DNA from: JBEVOS01 sp044226655
GTDB lineage: Bacteria; Pseudomonadota; Alphaproteobacteria; Caulobacterales; Aquidulcibacteraceae
Direction: 5' to 3'
Length of the DNA stretch: 64,000 nt
NCBI GenBank assembly: GCA_044226655.1
Contig: JBGAGO010000002.1
Location: 186,001 to 250,000 of the forward strand
A program made the position numbers and the translations under genes. The notes below the pieces were generated by a model that was given only the letters and a program-made list of their open reading frames with translations, did not search any database and was not told the origin of the DNA. Numbering within the stretch: position 1 is the stretch's first letter; each line of letters begins with the position of its first letter. Below are positions 27,208 through 34,403 of the stretch, one piece after another.

Positions 27208-27656
27208 CGCGGCGCGCCCTCCCCCGAACCGAACGCCTCGGCCCAGGTGAAGGCATAGTCCGAAGGGCCGTGGGCGCGAAGATGCGTCAGGCGCGCTATC
27301 GCCTCGTCGAGCGTCGGCTGTGCGCCGGGCTCGACATGCCAGAACACCACCTGCACGCCCTTCAGGGCGTCGAGCCAGAGATGGCGGCGATCCATGAAAT
27401 GGGCATGGACCGGGCCAAACACGAAACGGCGCAGATCGGCCGCGCTTTCCCAAATTGTGAGGTTCACCAGCAGCTGCGGATCGTCGTCGACGCGGAAATC
27501 CGTCGCCGTGCCGGCCTCGTTCTCAAGGATCCAGACGAAGCCCGGCATCCGTTTGCCGGCCTCGTTCACGCGCGTGAGATTGTCGACAAATTCCGCCACG
27601 CGCGGATCGCCGATGGGATGCTTCAGCCGCGCGAGATTGAGCTCAGCGAGATGCAT
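27204..27656 (-). CDS. DUF3291 family protein
   Basis: A 150-residue soluble protein beginning MHLAELNLARLKHPIGDPRV, typical of DUF3291, which has a dimeric alpha/beta-barrel look akin to antibiotic-biosynthesis monooxygenase-like proteins. Later motifs PGFVWILENE, NLTIWESAADLRRFVF and LWLDALKGVQVVFWHV also fit. No function is established. The ATG at 27656 shares its A with the stop of the 44-residue membrane ORF (TGATG), and it overlaps the YciI gene by four bases. Confidence 0.87.
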   Translation of the reverse strand: MHLAELNLARLKHPIGDPRVAEFVDNLTRVNEAGKRMPGFVWILENEAGTATDFRVDDDPQLLVNLTIWESAADLRRFVFGPVHAHFMDRRHLWLDALKGVQVVFWHVEPGAQPTLDEAIARLTHLRAHGPSDYAFTWAEAFGSGEGAPR

Positions 27657-27790
27657 CACTCCGCGGGATGGACGCGCCGACCCCGCTCCAACCGAGTCTT
27701 GATGAGCTGCCATCCGAACAACAAGCCGCAAAAGGCCACCGCCGGCCAAAGGACGTGAACAAGCGTATCGACGTCAGATTGCGAAATCAT
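27656..27790 (-). CDS. 44-residue single-pass membrane microprotein
   Basis: A short ORF on the minus strand: ATG at 27790, TGA at 27658-27656. It encodes a polar head (MISQSDVDTLVHVL), a hydrophobic run of about 15-18 residues (WPAVAFCGLLFGWQLI) and a basic tail (KTRLERGRRVHPAE), so it should be an inner-membrane protein with a cytoplasmic C terminus. A perfect GGAGG lies four bases before the ATG. The ATG overlaps the upstream stop (ATGA), and the stop overlaps the DUF3291 start (TGATG). Exact overlap at both ends plus the ribosome site argue that it is real. No family recognised. Confidence 0.72.
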   Translation of the reverse strand: MISQSDVDTLVHVLWPAVAFCGLLFGWQLIKTRLERGRRVHPAE

Positions 27791-28026
27791 CGGTCCTCCA
27801 TATCACGGACCAGAAGACAGGCGAAGAGATGCAGCATCCAGCCGCCAAACAGCATGCCCCAGCGAACGGGCGGCGCTAATATCGCGGCGGCAGCCGGATT
27901 GACGAAATCTCCCACCAGCGCCGTGACGACTAACGCCACAGCAAGCGCATTTGCGACGGCCGCGCGCAACTTGCGCTGCTCGTTCCGCGCTTCACGGGAA
28001 AGCGGGGTCGCCCACGGCTCGTTCAC
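27787..28026 (-). CDS. Small two-helix membrane protein, 2TM-domain-like
   Basis: A 79-residue protein with a basic N-terminal helix (REARNEQRKLRAAVANALA), two membrane helices (about 25-45 and 53-72) and a short acidic tail. The pattern, ending in WGMLFGGWMLHLFACLL, resembles the 2TM domain family. Only a GTG at 28026 can start it after the nuoF stop (28031-28033); upstream frame lies in nuoF. The four-base gap suggests coupling to nuoF. Its base composition is less GC-rich than the nuo genes. The function is unknown. Confidence 0.7.
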   Translation of the reverse strand: MNEPWATPLSREARNEQRKLRAAVANALAVALVVTALVGDFVNPAAAAILAPPVRWGMLFGGWMLHLFACLLVRDMEDR

Positions 28027-28030
28027 ATCT

Positions 28031-29335
28031 TCACGCCGGTTCGGGCGCGCGCACCTGATGGAGGCCTTTGGCGCTGCGATAGCGGTCGATGCGCTGTTCG
28101 ATCTCGGGGCGGAAATGGCGGATGAGGCCCTGGATTGGCCAGGCAGCCGCATCGCCCAGGCCGCAAATGGTGTGGCCTTCGACCTGGCTCGCCACGTCGA
28201 GCAGCAAATCGATTTCCGAATGCTCGGCGTCGCCGCGCGCCATGCGGTCGAGCACGCGCCACATCCAGCCCGTGCCTTCGCGGCATGGCGTGCACTGGCC
28301 GCAGCTTTCATGCTTGTAGAAATAAGAAAGGCGCGCGACCGCGCGGATGAGATCGGTCGATTGATCCATCACGATCACCGCGGCGGTGCCCAGCCCGCTC
28401 TTCAGCGCCGCGAGCGAATCGAAATCCATCAGCGCCGTTTCGGCTTCATGCGCCGGGATCATGCGCACCGATGAGCCGCCTGGGATCACCGCTTTCAGAT
28501 TGCCCCAGCCACCGCGCACGCCGCCGCAATAGCCCTCGATCAGCTCTTTCAGCGGAATGCTCATCGCCTCTTCGACATTGCACGGCCGGTTCACATGGCC
28601 GGAAATGCACATGAGCTTGGTGCCGGTGTTGTTGGCGCGCCCGAAGCCCGCGAACCATTTGGCGCCGCGCCGCAGGATCGTGCCGACCACCGCGATGCTC
28701 TCGACATTGTTCACGGTCGTTGGGCAGCCATAGAGGCCGGCGTTGGCCGGGAATGGCGGCTTCAAGCGCGGCTGGCCCTTCTTGCCTTCGAGGCTTTCGA
28801 GCAGCGCTGTTTCCTCGCCGCAGATATACGCGCCGCCGCCGTGATGGATGTAGATGTCGAAATCCCATCCGTTCACATTGTCTTTGCCGATCAGCTTGGC
28901 CTCATAGGCCTGCTTGATCGCCGCCTCCATGCGCTCGCGTTCGAGTACATATTCGCCGCGGATGTAGACGTAGCAGGCGTTGGCGCGGCAGCAGAAAGAC
29001 GCCAACATGCACCCTTCGATGAAGAGGTGCGGATCATGGCGCATGATCTCGCGATCTTTGCAGGTGCCCGGCTCGCTCTCATCGGCGTTGATGACGAGAT
29101 AGTGCGGCCGCTCCTTCACCTCTTTGGGCATGAAGGTCCATTTGAGCGCGGTCGGGAAGCCCGCCCCGCCCCGCCCGCGCAGGCCGCTGTCCTTGATCTG
29201 CTGGATGATCCAATCGCGGCCGGCGCTGATCATATCAGGCGTGGCGTTCCAGGCGCCGCGCTGCTTGGCGCCATCGAGACCCCAATCGTGCAGGCCGTAG
29301 AGATTGAGGAAGATGCGGTCCTTGTCGGCGAGCAT
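28031..29335 (-). CDS. nuoF: NADH-quinone oxidoreductase subunit F
   Basis: NuoF (434 residues) binds NADH and FMN and carries cluster N3, the electron entry point of complex I. It shows the FMN/NADH-binding loop GLRGRGGAGFPTALKW (from residue 51), GGGAYICGEETALLESLEG, and the [4Fe-4S] motif ESCGQCTPCREGT near residue 350. It lies 12 bases after an 89-residue membrane protein gene and four before the 2TM-like gene. Confidence 0.98.
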   Translation of the reverse strand: MLADKDRIFLNLYGLHDWGLDGAKQRGAWNATPDMISAGRDWIIQQIKDSGLRGRGGAGFPTALKWTFMPKEVKERPHYLVINADESEPGTCKDREIMRHDPHLFIEGCMLASFCCRANACYVYIRGEYVLERERMEAAIKQAYEAKLIGKDNVNGWDFDIYIHHGGGAYICGEETALLESLEGKKGQPRLKPPFPANAGLYGCPTTVNNVESIAVVGTILRRGAKWFAGFGRANNTGTKLMCISGHVNRPCNVEEAMSIPLKELIEGYCGGVRGGWGNLKAVIPGGSSVRMIPAHEAETALMDFDSLAALKSGLGTAAVIVMDQSTDLIRAVARLSYFYKHESCGQCTPCREGTGWMWRVLDRMARGDAEHSEIDLLLDVASQVEGHTICGLGDAAAWPIQGLIRHFRPEIEQRIDRYRSAKGLHQVRAPEPA

Positions 29336-29347
29336 AACGTCTGGTCC

Positions 29348-29617
29348 TCAGAGTTTCGGGCGCAGCATCATCACGAAGCGCACAAAGAAATAGATCGCCC
29401 CGACGGCGGGCGCGATCACGGGCACGCTCAGCATCGGGTGGCCGAGGACGAGCGCCATATAGGCGCCCACGCCCGCCATGATGGCGGCCGCGCCCGCATA
29501 GACGAAGGCCGCGGCGCGAAAGCCCGGATGCTTGGCTGCATCGCTTGCTTCGAACGGCAGGCGCGCACGCACTTCCAGCGGCGATTTGGTCGGTGGCTCT
29601 TGTTCGTCGGCCATCAC
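29348..29617 (-). CDS. Small two-helix membrane protein between nuoE and nuoF
   Basis: An 89-residue protein with a polar head of about 33 residues and two membrane helices (about 36-56 and 62-82). Its start overlaps the nuoE stop by four bases, so translation is probably coupled. Some alphaproteobacteria carry a small membrane protein in the same slot (for example the DUF5337 type of Rhodobacterales), but I cannot show homology. Possibly a complex I accessory or assembly protein. Confidence 0.75.
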   Translation of the reverse strand: MMADEQEPPTKSPLEVRARLPFEASDAAKHPGFRAAAFVYAGAAAIMAGVGAYMALVLGHPMLSVPVIAPAVGAIYFFVRFVMMLRPKL

Positions 29618-30273
29618 GATTGCGCCGGCTCCGGCAGATTGGGCAACGTGATCTTCTGCGCCAGCGAGCCGTCATAGAGGGTGGGATCGTTGAGCACGTC
29701 AGGCCCGCCTTCGGGCGCGGAATTGCGCCGGCCGGTCGCCGAGCCCGGCGCCACATCCTCGCCGCGCGCGAGCTTATCGATCGCCGCTTCGAGCGCTTCG
29801 GGCGTCAAATCCTCATGGTAGTAATCGTGGATCGCGACCACCGGCGCATTCACGCAGGCGCCGACGCATTCGACCTCTTCCCACGAGAAGAGCCCGTCGT
29901 TCGTCACCTCGAATGCCGCGCCGAAGCGGCGCTTGCACACCTCTTTGAGGCCCTCCGCCCCGCGCAGCATGCACGGCGTGGTGCCGCACACTTGCAGATG
30001 GTGCTTCCCGACCGGCTGAAGGTGGAACATCGTGTAGAAGGTCGCGACCTCGAGCACACGGATCACGGCCATGTCGAGCAGATCGGCCGTCACACGGATC
30101 GCGGGCTCGCTCACCCAGCCTTCCTGCTTCTGAATGAGCCACAGCACGGGGATGACGGCTGAAGCCTTCCGCTCCGGCGGGTATTTGGCCATCCACCAGC
30201 GCACCTCAGCCATCGTCGCCTCCGTGAAGGCGAAGCTGGCCGGCTGTTCTTTCGCCAAACGTCGAACGCTCAT
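29614..30273 (-). CDS. nuoE: NADH-quinone oxidoreductase subunit E
   Basis: NuoE (219 residues from the chosen ATG) is the thioredoxin-like 24-kDa subunit with the [2Fe-2S] cluster N1a. Ligands are C96, C101 (CGTTPC) and C136, C140 (CVGAC). The last 40-odd residues, past the core, form a longer tail than in E. coli. The ATG at 30273 gives a family-like N terminus; the upstream open frame is antisense-like Arg-rich sequence inside the NTF2-like gene. Confidence 0.97.
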   Translation of the reverse strand: MSVRRLAKEQPASFAFTEATMAEVRWWMAKYPPERKASAVIPVLWLIQKQEGWVSEPAIRVTADLLDMAVIRVLEVATFYTMFHLQPVGKHHLQVCGTTPCMLRGAEGLKEVCKRRFGAAFEVTNDGLFSWEEVECVGACVNAPVVAIHDYYHEDLTPEALEAAIDKLARGEDVAPGSATGRRNSAPEGGPDVLNDPTLYDGSLAQKITLPNLPEPAQS

Positions 30274-30284
30274 GGGCTCTCTTC

Positions 30285-30617
30285 CTAGCGGGCGAAATCG
30301 ACGCGCACGATCTTGTCGCCGCGCACGGTGTAGATGGCGATGGCCTGGAACCGCTCGCCGCCTGGCGCGCGGATGACGTCCTCGTGGTCGATGACGACAG
30401 CGCCGAGCGCGATGCGGTTCAGCAGCAGCGCCTGGTTCTGCGGAAACTGCGCGAACATCTTCGCATAGCGCTCGCGGATGGCGCCCGCGCCGTTGGAGGT
30501 CACCGCGCCGTTGAGATCGGCGATCACGCACTCCTCGGCGAAGAAGCGCATATAGGCGTCCAGATCTTGCGCGTTGTACGCATCAAGCTGGCCCTGGGCG
30601 ATGTCCGTCGGCGTCAT
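30285..30617 (-). CDS. NTF2/SnoaL-like protein
   Basis: A 110-residue protein with the cone-shaped NTF2-like pattern: helix QGQLDAYNAQDLDAYMRFFAEECVI, then RERYAKMFAQFPQ, then alternating strands ending in YTVRGDKIVRVDFAR. Members bind small hydrophobic molecules or act as isomerases; nothing here fixes a role. The ATG overlaps the stop of the 124-residue membrane protein gene by four bases, and nuoE follows 11 bases later. Third of three genes between nuoD and nuoE. Confidence 0.82.
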   Translation of the reverse strand: MTPTDIAQGQLDAYNAQDLDAYMRFFAEECVIADLNGAVTSNGAGAIRERYAKMFAQFPQNQALLLNRIALGAVVIDHEDVIRAPGGERFQAIAIYTVRGDKIVRVDFAR

Positions 30618-30988
30618 GGTCCTGCTCTCGGCCCGGTTTCGGGCGGCAAGCGTTCTAGAGCGGCTTTAAGCCGTGTGCGAGCCAGATCGGCGATGAGGCG
30701 CTTGGTCCAGGGCAGATTGGCCAGAAGCTGAACTGCGCCGTAGCCGATGGCCACGCCCAAGAGGAACCCTGCCCAAGAGGGCCAGCGCGGATAGGTCGCG
30801 AGGATCGCTGCGGGAATGGGCGCGATGAAGGCCGTGGCCTGCAGCGCCAGCGCCCGCGCATAGCGCCCGCCGCCGCCCGGAAAACTGCGCCGCACGTCGC
30901 CGCGCAGCAGCCAGCCCAATCCGACCACGATGGCGACGCCGCCGGCGATCCAGGCCGCGACGATCACGCAGAGCAGCGCCGTGGTCAT
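30614..30988 (-). CDS. Three-helix membrane protein within the nuo operon
   Basis: A 124-residue protein with membrane helices at about 3-27, 47-67 and 70-91 and a basic, amphipathic C-terminal tail. No family recognised. Both ends overlap their neighbours by four bases, so it is translated as part of the nuo operon. Being membrane-embedded next to nuoD and nuoE, it could be an accessory to complex I, but that is only context. Confidence 0.72.
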   Translation of the reverse strand: MTTALLCVIVAAWIAGGVAIVVGLGWLLRGDVRRSFPGGGGRYARALALQATAFIAPIPAAILATYPRWPSWAGFLLGVAIGYGAVQLLANLPWTKRLIADLARTRLKAALERLPPETGPRAGP

Positions 30989-31413
30989 GCGGAAGCGCCG
31001 CGTTTCGGCGCATCGAGCGCTTCAAGCCGGCTGATGCGTCCCTGCGCGATTTCGACGCTGCGCCGCAGGCTGGCGAGCCGATAGGCGCGAAACGGATGGC
31101 CGATCACCGGCGCGCGGGCCACCACGCCCGAGCGGATCACCCAGATCAGCGCCAGCGCGCCAAACCAGGCATTATAGCCATTGGCGGGCAGGCTCGGCCC
31201 ATGGCCGCTCATCGCCCCCTGCATGAGCTGCAGGCGCAGCGGCAGCATCACGAACGCCACCACGCCGCCAAACAGAAGCCCCTGCAGCAGCGCACCGAAG
31301 CGCACGCTCAGCGCGTCGCCGCCCAAATGGTCGTCGCGCAATTGAAAAAACGAACCGGCGAAGATGAAGAGCGCGATGACGAGCGCCGTCACGCCTTCGA
31401 TCCAGAGCGCCAT
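30985..31413 (-). CDS. Three-helix membrane protein after nuoD
   Basis: A 142-residue protein starting at the ATG at 31413, which shares a base with the nuoD stop (TAATG). It has three membrane helices (about 3-23, 43-66 and 87-103) and a C-terminal cytoplasmic helix with heptad-like spacing (SLRRSVEIAQGRISRLEAL). The open frame upstream is a shadow of nuoD. Not recognised. Confidence 0.72.
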   Translation of the reverse strand: MALWIEGVTALVIALFIFAGSFFQLRDDHLGGDALSVRFGALLQGLLFGGVVAFVMLPLRLQLMQGAMSGHGPSLPANGYNAWFGALALIWVIRSGVVARAPVIGHPFRAYRLASLRRSVEIAQGRISRLEALDAPKRGASA

Positions 31414-32615
31414 TACCGATCGATCTCGCCGAACACGATGTCGAGCGAACCGAGGATTGCGCTCACATCGGCCAGCATGTGGCCTTTGCAGAGGTAATCC
31501 ATCGCTTCCAGATGCGGGAAGCCCGGCGCGCGGATCTTGCAGCGATAGGGACGATTGGTTCCGTCCGAGACGAGATAGACGCCGAATTCGCCCTTCGGCG
31601 CCTCGACATGCGCGTAGGCCTCGCCAGCCGGCACGTGGAAGCCTTCGGTGTAGAGCTTGAAATGATGAATGAGCGCTTCCATCGAGCTCTTCATCTCGGC
31701 GCGGCGCGGCGGGGCGAATTTGGAATGCTCCGGCAGCACGGGACCCGGCGTTTTGCGCAAGAGATCGATGCATTGGAGCATGATCTTGTTGCTCTCGCGC
31801 ATCTCTTCCATGCGGCAGAGATAGCGATCCCAGCAATCGCCGTTCTTGCCGACGGGAATTTTGAACTCGAGCTCGTTGTAGATTTCGTAGGGCTGCGAGC
31901 GGCGCAAATCCCAGGCGAGGCCCGAGCCACGCGCCATCACGCCCGACATGCCCCAATCATACACGTCCTGCTCGCGCACCACGCCGATATCGACATTGCG
32001 CTGCTTGAAGATGCGGTTTTCGGTGACGAGGATTTCGAGATCGTCGCACGCCCGCGGGAAATGCCGGCAGAACGCCTCGATGTCGTCGATGAGGTCGGGC
32101 GGCAAATCCTGGTGCACGCCGCCCGGGCGCACATAGGCCGCGTGCATGCGCGAGCCGGACGCGCGCTCGTAAAAGATCATCAGCTTTTCGCGCTCTTCAA
32201 AGCCCCAGAGCGGCGGCGTCAGCGCGCCGACGTCCAGCGCCTGCGTCGTCACGTTCAGCAGGTGATTGAGGATGCGGCCGATCTCGGAATAGAGCACGCG
32301 GATGATCGAGGCGCGGCGCGGCACCTCAATGCCGGCGAGCTTCTCGATCGCCAGGCAGAACGCGTGCTCCTGGTTCATCGGCGCGACATAATCGAGCCGA
32401 TCGAAATACGGCATCGCCTGCAGATAGGTCTTGTATTCGATCAGCTTCTCGGTGCCCCGGTGCAGCAGGCCGATATGCGGATCGACGCGCTCGACGACTT
32501 CGCCGTCGAGTTCGAGCACGAGACGCAGCACGCCGTGCGCGGCGGGATGCTGCGGGCCGAAATTGATCGTGAAGGTGCGCTGTTCTTCCGGCGCCTTGGA
32601 GAGATCGTCAGCCAT
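31413..32615 (-). CDS. nuoD: NADH-quinone oxidoreductase subunit D
   Basis: NuoD (400 residues) is the 49-kDa subunit that forms the quinone-binding pocket with NuoB. It has the family N terminus (FTINFGPQHPAAHGVLRLVLELDGE), with the quinone-contact His in HPAAHG, and later RPGGVHQDLP and the conserved C-terminal FGEIDR. It overlaps nuoC by eight bases and the following membrane-protein gene by one. Confidence 0.98.
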   Translation of the reverse strand: MADDLSKAPEEQRTFTINFGPQHPAAHGVLRLVLELDGEVVERVDPHIGLLHRGTEKLIEYKTYLQAMPYFDRLDYVAPMNQEHAFCLAIEKLAGIEVPRRASIIRVLYSEIGRILNHLLNVTTQALDVGALTPPLWGFEEREKLMIFYERASGSRMHAAYVRPGGVHQDLPPDLIDDIEAFCRHFPRACDDLEILVTENRIFKQRNVDIGVVREQDVYDWGMSGVMARGSGLAWDLRRSQPYEIYNELEFKIPVGKNGDCWDRYLCRMEEMRESNKIMLQCIDLLRKTPGPVLPEHSKFAPPRRAEMKSSMEALIHHFKLYTEGFHVPAGEAYAHVEAPKGEFGVYLVSDGTNRPYRCKIRAPGFPHLEAMDYLCKGHMLADVSAILGSLDIVFGEIDR

Positions 32616-33231
32616 TGGCGCCGCCCGTCGCTTTCTCGTCGCCGGGAAGCGGCGGCGGCTCGCGCGTCATGCCCTCCCAGGGGCTGACGAAATCGAAATT
32701 GCGGAACGCCTGCGGGAGCTTCACGGGTTCATAGACCACGCGCTCCTGTTCGGCGTCATAGCGCACCTCGACATGGCCCGAGAGCGGGAAATCCTTGCGC
32801 AGCGGGAAGCCCTGGAAATTGTAGTCCGTCAGCAGGCGGCGCAAATCCGGATGATCCGAGAAAAGGATGCCGTACATATCGAACGCTTCGCGCTCGAACC
32901 AGTTCGCGCACGGATGCACGCCCGCAATCGACGGCACGGCATTCGTCTCGTCCGTCTCCACTTTCACGCGGACGCGCTGGTTCAGCCGCATCGACAGGAA
33001 ATGATAGACCACGTCGAAGCGCCGCGCGCGCTCAGGGTGATCGACGCCGCAAATGTCGATCAAGGTCTGGAATTTGCAGCGCGGATCGTCGCGCAGAAAG
33101 GTCACGATGCTGGCGATCTGCTCGGGATAAGCGAGGATCGTCAGCTCGCCCAAGCGCACCTCATGGCCATGAACCGGGCCCGCCATGCTTGCGGCGATGT
33201 GCGCGCCGAGCGCTTCCAGCGCTTCGCTCAT
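32608..33231 (-). CDS. nuoC: NADH-quinone oxidoreductase subunit C
   Basis: NuoC (207 residues) is the 30-kDa hydrophilic-arm subunit. The signature lies in WFEREAFDMYGILFSDHPDLRRLLTDYNF with GFPLRKDFPLSG after it. It is a separate gene from nuoD here, not the fused CD form of E. coli. It overlaps nuoB by four bases and nuoD by eight. Confidence 0.97.
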   Translation of the reverse strand: MSEALEALGAHIAASMAGPVHGHEVRLGELTILAYPEQIASIVTFLRDDPRCKFQTLIDICGVDHPERARRFDVVYHFLSMRLNQRVRVKVETDETNAVPSIAGVHPCANWFEREAFDMYGILFSDHPDLRRLLTDYNFQGFPLRKDFPLSGHVEVRYDAEQERVVYEPVKLPQAFRNFDFVSPWEGMTREPPPLPGDEKATGGANG

Positions 33232-33779
33232 CGTTCGATCGTCCCTTCGCGGCGAATTTTGCGCTGCAATTGCAGCACGCCGTAGACCAGGGCCTCCGCC
33301 GTCGGCGGGCAGCCGGGAATATAGATGTCGACCGGCACGATGCGGTCGCAGCCGCGCACGACCGCGTAGCTATAATGATAATAGCCCCCGCCATTGGCGC
33401 AGGACCCCATCGAGATCACGTAGCGCGGGTTCGGCATCTGGTCGTAAACCTTGCGCAGCGCCGGGGCCATTTTGTTGGTCAGCGTGCCGGCGACGATCAT
33501 CACGTCCGATTGGCGCGGCGAAGCGCGGGGGGCGAAGCCGAAGCGTTCGAGATCGTAGCGCGGCATCGAGGCCTGCATCATCTCGACCGCGCAGCAGGCC
33601 AACCCGAACGTCATCCACATCAGCGAGCCGGTGCGCGCCCAGGTGATGAGATCGTCCGCCGCCGCGACCAGGAAGCCCTTGTCGGCCAGCTGATTGGAAA
33701 GCCCCGTGTAGAAGGGATCGTCTTCCTTGACCGGAAAACCACCTTCCACGCCGGCCTTGGCGCCCGTCGTCACTCCCAT
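33228..33779 (-). CDS. nuoB: NADH-quinone oxidoreductase subunit B
   Basis: NuoB carries cluster N2, the last electron carrier before quinone. From the ATG at 33779 (183 residues) the ligands are C62, C63, C127 and C157 (TFGLACCAVEMM, GSCANGG, PGCPP). Another ATG seven codons upstream would deepen the overlap with nuoA from 10 to 31 bases; the shorter form gives the more usual MGV-type start, but the choice is not certain. Confidence 0.96.
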   Translation of the reverse strand: MGVTTGAKAGVEGGFPVKEDDPFYTGLSNQLADKGFLVAAADDLITWARTGSLMWMTFGLACCAVEMMQASMPRYDLERFGFAPRASPRQSDVMIVAGTLTNKMAPALRKVYDQMPNPRYVISMGSCANGGGYYHYSYAVVRGCDRIVPVDIYIPGCPPTAEALVYGVLQLQRKIRREGTIER

Positions 33780-34135
33780 TCGAGCGCGCCTTTCTTCCAT
33801 TCGTAGATGAAGCCGACCGTCAGCACGCCCAGGAAAGCCATCATCGAGAGGAACCCGAAGGGTCCGATCTCCCGCAGCGCCAGCGCCCAGGGGAACAGGA
33901 ACGCCACCTCAAGGTCGAAGATGATGAAAAGGATCGCGACCAGGTAGAACCGGACATCGAATTTCATGCGGGCGTCGTCGAAGGCGTTGAAGCCGCATTC
34001 ATAGGCCGAGACCTTCTCCCGGTCCGGCGATTTGGGCGCCAGCACCCAGGCCGCGATCATAAAACCGGCGCCCATAGCGGCGGCGATCCCGAGGAAAATA
34101 ATGATCGGCAGATAGGCAGTGAGGTCGAGGCCCAT
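33770..34135 (-). CDS. nuoA: NADH-quinone oxidoreductase subunit A
   Basis: NuoA (121 residues) is a three-helix membrane-arm subunit close to the quinone site. It has the family pattern YECGFNAFDDARMKFDVRFYLVAILFIIFDLEVAFLFPW with the conserved Cys and acidic residues. It is the first gene of the operon. GGAGA lies five bases before its ATG. Confidence 0.97.
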   Translation of the reverse strand: MGLDLTAYLPIIIFLGIAAAMGAGFMIAAWVLAPKSPDREKVSAYECGFNAFDDARMKFDVRFYLVAILFIIFDLEVAFLFPWALALREIGPFGFLSMMAFLGVLTVGFIYEWKKGALEWE

Positions 34136-34165
34136 AACGTCTCCCGCGCCCGCGAAGCGGCGCGG

Positions 34166-34194
34166 ACGCTAGTCGGCGTCGGCGGCCAAAGCAA
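34166..34194 (-). promoter_or_regulatory. Candidate promoter of the nuo operon
   Basis: Read on the minus strand, TTGCTT (34194-34189) and TAGCGT (34171-34166) are 17 bases apart and 30 bases before the nuoA ATG. The -10 is weak, so this is a moderate candidate in the 268-base region shared with the divergent phosphatase gene. Confidence 0.4.
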
Positions 34195-34403
34195 TGTGCG
34201 GGCAGGCGCCGCCCTGGTGCGCCCTTTGGCCTGCATTTTCAAGGGAGAGAGGCGGCGCGCGCAGCCTCCCGCAGGGTCCTGCCCGCCTTTCGCGGGCCGA
34301 ACGCGGCCGACGAAGCCAAAATCCGTCCAACCACGCCCACGCTTCGTTTACGGCCTGTCACGATCGCCGCCTAGAAGACGCCTCGCAAACCGGAGGACCA
34401 GAA

